From an uncultured Chitinophagaceae bacterium (GTDB lineage Bacteria > Bacteroidota > Bacteroidia > Chitinophagales > Chitinophagaceae), in NCBI GenBank assembly GCA_903884185.1, contig CAISDV010000173.1, positions 1 to 36,921 of the forward strand: a stretch of DNA of 36,921 nt. Direction: 5' to 3'. This document shows, in pieces, positions 33,866-36,921 of this stretch. The position numbers were made by a program, and so were the translations under genes. Positions within the stretch are counted from its first letter, which is position 1, and every line of letters starts with the position of its first letter. Below the pieces are notes generated by a model, which was not told where the DNA came from, did no database searches, and worked only from the letters and a program-made list of their open reading frames with translations.

Positions 33866-34054
33866 ATTTCACGCAAAGAGGCAAAGGAAGCAAAGGCGCA
33901 AATTTTTTAGTGTCTCAGCGTCTCTGTCACTATTGTTTAAAAAATAATCCAGGCTTACTACTTTTAAAATTTCTCTCTGCTACAAAATCAAATAAATTGA
34001 GCATTTCTGACAAATAACTTTGCTCCTTTGTCCGCCTAGGCGGATGAAACTTCT
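33866..34054. repeat. Intergenic region with CGCAAAGG-type repeat and perfect palindrome
   Basis: Between the convergent tig and QueD-like genes. TTTCACGCAAAGAGGCAAAG at 33868-33887 and the following GAAGCAAAGGCGCAA resemble the left arm of the 32196-32320 element. GTGTCTCAGCGTCTCTGTCAC follows near 33911-33931 as a pyrimidine-rich segment similar to the 5352-5382 arm. TCCGCCTAGGCGGA at 34031-34044 is a 14-bp perfect palindrome. No gene was recognised. Confidence 0.55.
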
Positions 34055-34462
34055 TCACCCAAAATACTCTACATATATTCTCGGAGTCTCGTAGAGCTTG
34101 ATGCAATGTAATTTCACCTGCTCAGGCAAATGCGGGTTTAATTGTTCCCAGATAGCAACAGCCAGATTTTCAGTACTGCACATAACGCCCTGCATAAAAT
34201 CAACATCCATATTCAGGTTCTTGTGATCCAGTTTATTGATCACGTGTTCTGTAATTAAGGAGCTGAGTTTCTTGGCATCGAATAGAAACCCTGTGTCCGG
34301 ATCGGGAGTGCCTTTCACGGTTACATAGAGATTATAATTGTGCCCATGCCAGTTCTCATTGGCGCATAAGCCAAAGACCTCCTCATTCTTTTCCCTGCTC
34401 CAGCCGGGGTTATACAATTTATGTGCGGCGTTAAAATGTTCCTGCCTTGTTAAATACACCAT
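34055..34462 (-). CDS. 6-pyruvoyl-tetrahydropterin synthase / QueD family protein
   Basis: Zinc enzyme of the T-fold PTPS family acting on dihydroneopterin triphosphate, either in queuosine (6-carboxytetrahydropterin) or pterin synthesis. The ATG at 34462 gives 135 residues beginning MVYLTRQEHFNAAHKL. Zn ligands are His14, His39 and His41 (NWHGHNYNL), the catalytic Cys is C33, and the catalytic Asp-His pair is in LDHKNLNMD; YETPR carries the substrate-binding Glu. The Cys-x5-His-Gly-His spacing is as in true PTPS rather than the shorter E. coli QueD loop. An upstream ATG at 34519 is rejected because the promoter box lies between the two. No other queuosine gene is adjacent. Confidence 0.9.
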   Translation of the reverse strand: MVYLTRQEHFNAAHKLYNPGWSREKNEEVFGLCANENWHGHNYNLYVTVKGTPDPDTGFLFDAKKLSSLITEHVINKLDHKNLNMDVDFMQGVMCSTENLAVAIWEQLNPHLPEQVKLHCIKLYETPRIYVEYFG

Positions 34463-34477
34463 CCTGTTATCTTTCGG

Positions 34478-34485
34478 CAAAGGTA
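34478..34485 (-). promoter_or_regulatory. Promoter -7 box of the QueD-like gene
   Basis: On the minus strand TACCTTTG, a perfect TAnnTTTG, ends 15 nt before the ATG at 34462. Transcription would begin near 34471, downstream of the alternative ATG at 34519, which fixes the start. Confidence 0.5.
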
Positions 34486-34550
34486 CAGATTGAGAATAAA
34501 AGCGGTGGCCATCTTGCATAACTCATTTCCAACCCCGACCTTTACACGCA

Positions 34551-35219
34551 ATGAGAGTCATCATCACAGCTGCTACCACGGGGGAATGGATGCCAACCTT
34601 TCTCGATATTGATCCTGTTTATATGGGTGAGAGTACGAGGATGAAACTCCTGTTTCACCAGGGTGGTGTTGGTATGCTCTCAAGCGCTGTATCTCTCACG
34701 AAATTGATATTTGAAGAGAAGCCTGATCTGATCATACAGGCAGGCATCGCCGGTACTTTCGACAACTCCATGAACCTTGGAAAAGTGTTAGTAGTAAATG
34801 AAGAGATGCTGGGTGATATGGGTGTGGAAGAAGAAAACAAATGGAAAGACATCTTCGATATGAAACTGGAGAAAAGCAGTTACCATCCTTTTGAAAAAAG
34901 AGTATTGCCCAATCCTTTTTTAGAAAAATACAACCTGCTCAAATTACCCGAAGTGTCTTCGGTTACAGTCAATGAGATCACCACAAGGCCGGAGCGCATA
35001 CAACAGATCATCAAAAAATATGACCCTGTTATTGAAAGTATGGAAGGTGCGGCGCTGCATTATGTTGGCAGATCAATGAGTACGCCTTTTATTCAAATGC
35101 GTGCTGTTTCAAATTATATTGGCGAAAGGGATAAAAGCAAATGGAAGATGAAAGAAGCCCTTGCCAATCTTAACCAGGCATTGCTGAAGTATGTTGAGAG
35201 GTTGTATAAGATAGCGTGA
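34551..35219 (+). CDS. mqnB: Futalosine hydrolase
   Basis: Cleaves the base from futalosine in the alternative menaquinone pathway, 222 residues. The nucleoside phosphorylase/hydrolase fold is seen in IITAATTGEWM (residues 4-14), GGVGMLSSAVSLTKLI (38-53), PDLIIQAGIAGTFDNSMNLGKVLVVNEE (60-87) and the late ESMEGAALHYVG (163-174) with the ribose-binding Met-Glu pair, followed by QMRAVSNYIGERD. The weak N-terminal conservation and short length separate it from MTA/SAH nucleosidase. mqnD follows after 20 nt, which supports the assignment. Confidence 0.93.
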   Translation: MRVIITAATTGEWMPTFLDIDPVYMGESTRMKLLFHQGGVGMLSSAVSLTKLIFEEKPDLIIQAGIAGTFDNSMNLGKVLVVNEEMLGDMGVEEENKWKDIFDMKLEKSSYHPFEKRVLPNPFLEKYNLLKLPEVSSVTVNEITTRPERIQQIIKKYDPVIESMEGAALHYVGRSMSTPFIQMRAVSNYIGERDKSKWKMKEALANLNQALLKYVERLYKIA

Positions 35220-35239
35220 TATAAGTTTAATTTTATTCT

Positions 35240-36073
35240 ATGAAGCTGACCCTCGGTTTTTCTCCTTGCCCCAATGATACTTTTATCTTCGATGCACTCG
35301 TTAATCATAAAATTGATACAGAAGGATTTGAGTTTGAAGTGGTTCTCGAAGATGTACAAACACTGAACGAATGGGCAAAGCAGGGAAAATTAGACCTCTC
35401 CAAGATCAGTTATGGTGTATTGCCATTGGTATTGAATAATTATCTCGTTTTGAACAGCGGCGGCGCACTGGGCAAAGGTGTTGGCCCTTTACTCATTTCT
35501 AAGCCTTCGGGCAAAGAGAAGCCCGTTGAGCAAATGCTTGTTGCCATACCCGGTGAAAACACCACTGCGCATTTATTATTTTCCCTTGCGTATCCAAATG
35601 CAAAGAATAAACGATTCATGGTATTTAATGAAATTGAAGAAGCTGTATTAAGTGGCAAGGCTGATGCAGGTGTCATCATTCATGAGAACCGTTTTACCTA
35701 CACAGAGAAAGGATTGGTGAAGATCATAGACCTTGGCAACTATTGGGAAGAAAAATTAAATATGCCCATCCCATTAGGTGGCATTGTAGCAAAAAGAAGC
35801 CTGGCTCCTGCTATTATTAAAAAAGTAAGTGAACTAATTACAGAAAGCCTTACATATGCATCTGAGTTTTACCCTTCTCTGCCCGATTATGTGCGCCAGC
35901 ATTCACAGGAAATGAGCGAAGATGTGATGCGCATGCATATTGACCTGTATGTAAACCATTATTCAGAAATGCTTGGCATTGATGGAAAACAAGCTGTGAT
36001 GAAATTATTGGAAGTCTACCAGCAGTTGAATACACAATTGATTTTACCCCCGGAAATATTTGAACCCAGCTAA
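35240..36073 (+). CDS. mqnD: 1,4-dihydroxy-6-naphthoate synthase
   Basis: Converts cyclic dehypoxanthinyl futalosine to 1,4-dihydroxy-6-naphthoate, 277 residues, the standard length. The opening LTLGFSPCPNDTFIFDALV is diagnostic of MqnD. Periplasmic-binding-protein-like features follow: LDLSKISYGVLPLVLNNYLVLNSGGALGKGVGPLLIS near 51-90, and SGKADAGVIIHENRFTYTEKG near 134-154, which carries the catalytic-region His. It forms a two-gene operon with mqnB; mqnA, mqnC and mqnE are not in the window. It ends 1 nt before the convergent photolyase gene. Confidence 0.96.
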   Translation: MKLTLGFSPCPNDTFIFDALVNHKIDTEGFEFEVVLEDVQTLNEWAKQGKLDLSKISYGVLPLVLNNYLVLNSGGALGKGVGPLLISKPSGKEKPVEQMLVAIPGENTTAHLLFSLAYPNAKNKRFMVFNEIEEAVLSGKADAGVIIHENRFTYTEKGLVKIIDLGNYWEEKLNMPIPLGGIVAKRSLAPAIIKKVSELITESLTYASEFYPSLPDYVRQHSQEMSEDVMRMHIDLYVNHYSEMLGIDGKQAVMKLLEVYQQLNTQLILPPEIFEPS

Positions 36074-36074
36074 A

Positions 36075-36921
36075 TTATTTTTCTTTCAGTGCTTTTCCAT
36101 ACACATCCAAAGCGCGTTTCCTAGCTTCTTCATGAACAACTATTGGTTTGGGATAATCAAAACTATCCAGCTCAGGAACCCATTGCCGGATATATTTGAG
36201 TTCCTTATCAAATTTTTCTGTTTGCAATCGTGGGTTGAATACGCGGAAGTAAGGCGCTGCATCACAACCACAGCCTGCGGCCCATTGCCAGCCGCCGTTA
36301 TTGGCAGCATAATCATAATCCAGCAGTTTCTTTGCAAAGTATGCCTCGCCCCGGCGCCAGTCGATCAGCAAATGTTTGGTAAGAAATGACGCAACGATCA
36401 TTCGCACTCGGTTATGCATAAAGCCTGTGGCATTGAGTTCCCGCATACCCGCATCAACAATGGGGTAACCTGTTTTTCCTTCGCACCATTTCTCAAACTC
36501 CTGTTCATTATTTCTCCATTCGATCAGGTCATATTGCTTTTTAAAAGAATCTCCGGCGCGTACTTGTGGAAAATGCCACAGAATACAATGATAAAAATCG
36601 CGCCAGATCAATTCATTAAAATAAGTTTCATTCAATTGCTTTGCTTTTGTGGCCAAAGCACGAACACTAACAGTTCCAAAGCGAAGATGAACACCCATGC
36701 GGGAAGTGCTATTCTCTAAACCAGGAAAATTTCTTCGTTCAGTATAACGTCTGATAATCTCTTCTTTTGCTTCCAGAGCAGGAAAGGATTTCCCTTCAGC
36801 TTGAAAACCCATTTCTGCCAATGAAATAATTGGCAAAGGGTTTTGTCGGTATAAATTCGAAAAATATTTTTCCGTTGGATATGATTTCAAATGAAACCCG
36901 GTCAATCTCGTTTTCCATTTG
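36075..36921 (-). CDS. Cryptochrome/DNA photolyase, N-terminus cut by window edge
   Basis: FAD-binding part of a light-driven DNA repair enzyme; 281 codons are present and the frame is open through base 36921, so the N-terminal antenna-binding Rossmann domain lies outside. The visible part starts at about KWKTRLTGFHLKSYP. It has SRMGVHLRFGTVSVRAL, ELIWRDFYHCILWHFPQV, TGYPIVDAGMRELNATGFMHNRVRMIVASFL, LIDWRRGEAYFAKKLLDYDYAANNGGWQWAAG and DAAPYFRVFNP, the FAD-binding and tryptophan-triad core of class I CPD photolyases. The TTG at 36905 is not a real start because coding clearly continues upstream. It is convergent with mqnD with a 1-nt gap. Confidence 0.93.
   Translation of the reverse strand, partial: KWKTRLTGFHLKSYPTEKYFSNLYRQNPLPIISLAEMGFQAEGKSFPALEAKEEIIRRYTERRNFPGLENSTSRMGVHLRFGTVSVRALATKAKQLNETYFNELIWRDFYHCILWHFPQVRAGDSFKKQYDLIEWRNNEQEFEKWCEGKTGYPIVDAGMRELNATGFMHNRVRMIVASFLTKHLLIDWRRGEAYFAKKLLDYDYAANNGGWQWAAGCGCDAAPYFRVFNPRLQTEKFDKELKYIRQWVPELDSFDYPKPIVVHEEARKRALDVYGKALKEK

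Noticed and set aside
34463-34519. Upstream ATG of the QueD-like gene
   Set aside because: A perfect -7 box lies between it and the ATG at 34462, so the upstream start would not be transcribed from that promoter.

Overview
The window looks like a chromosomal segment of a Bacteroidota bacterium, most likely family Chitinophagaceae. The evidence is a type IX secretion (T9SS) substrate with a type B C-terminal sorting domain, a PorP/SprF partner, gldF-gldG, a MurF-alanine racemase fusion, a bacterial geranylgeranylglyceryl phosphate synthase, the futalosine menaquinone pathway, a LytS/LytTR two-component pair, and several TAnnTTTG promoter -7 boxes. No phage, insertion sequence, integrase or CRISPR array was seen. 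Genus-level assignment is inference.

Layout. 1-1914 (-): dxs, its last codons cut by the window edge. 2085-5236 (+): LytS-type kinase, LytTR regulator, exported M28 peptidase. 5392-6147 (-): GGGP synthase. 6704-10603 (+): B12-dependent ribonucleotide reductase nrdJ and a YcxB-like protein. 10607-11038 (-): GNAT acetyltransferase. 11376-13671 (+): acpP-fabF-rnc. 13660-14811 (-): a lipoprotein and methylmalonyl-CoA epimerase. 14943-17061 (+): iscS-iscU-iscA. 17398-24854 (+): a giant repeat-rich T9SS adhesin, broken into three reading frames, and its PorP/SprF partner. 24996-27440 (+): gldF-gldG. 27474-30890 (+): TerC-family protein and murF-alr. 30891-31421: a broken small gene and a palindromic repeat array. 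31422-33865 (+): exported bicupin protein, tRNA-Leu(UAG), trigger factor. 34055-34462 (-): PTPS/QueD. 34551-36073 (+): mqnB-mqnD. 36075-36921 (-): photolyase, cut by the window edge.

Most genes are housekeeping: isoprenoid precursors, menaquinone, fatty acid and peptidoglycan synthesis, Fe-S assembly, dNTP synthesis and protein folding. The accessory part is 17.1-27.4 kb, where a cell-surface adhesin, the outer-membrane protein likely to hold it, and two gliding-associated genes sit together.

The most notable observations are: the adhesin's two frameshifts (+2 and +1), which together restore the first frame; a 21-bp-period tandem array upstream of it that resembles LytTR-type binding sites; an unlisted 59-residue gene broken by a homopolymer at 30962-31142; dispersed intergenic repeats with a shared 26-nt core; promoter boxes placed so that some transcripts would be leaderless; and a natural C-terminal His5 tail on trigger factor. 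I did not find a clearly new multi-gene defence or biosynthetic system.
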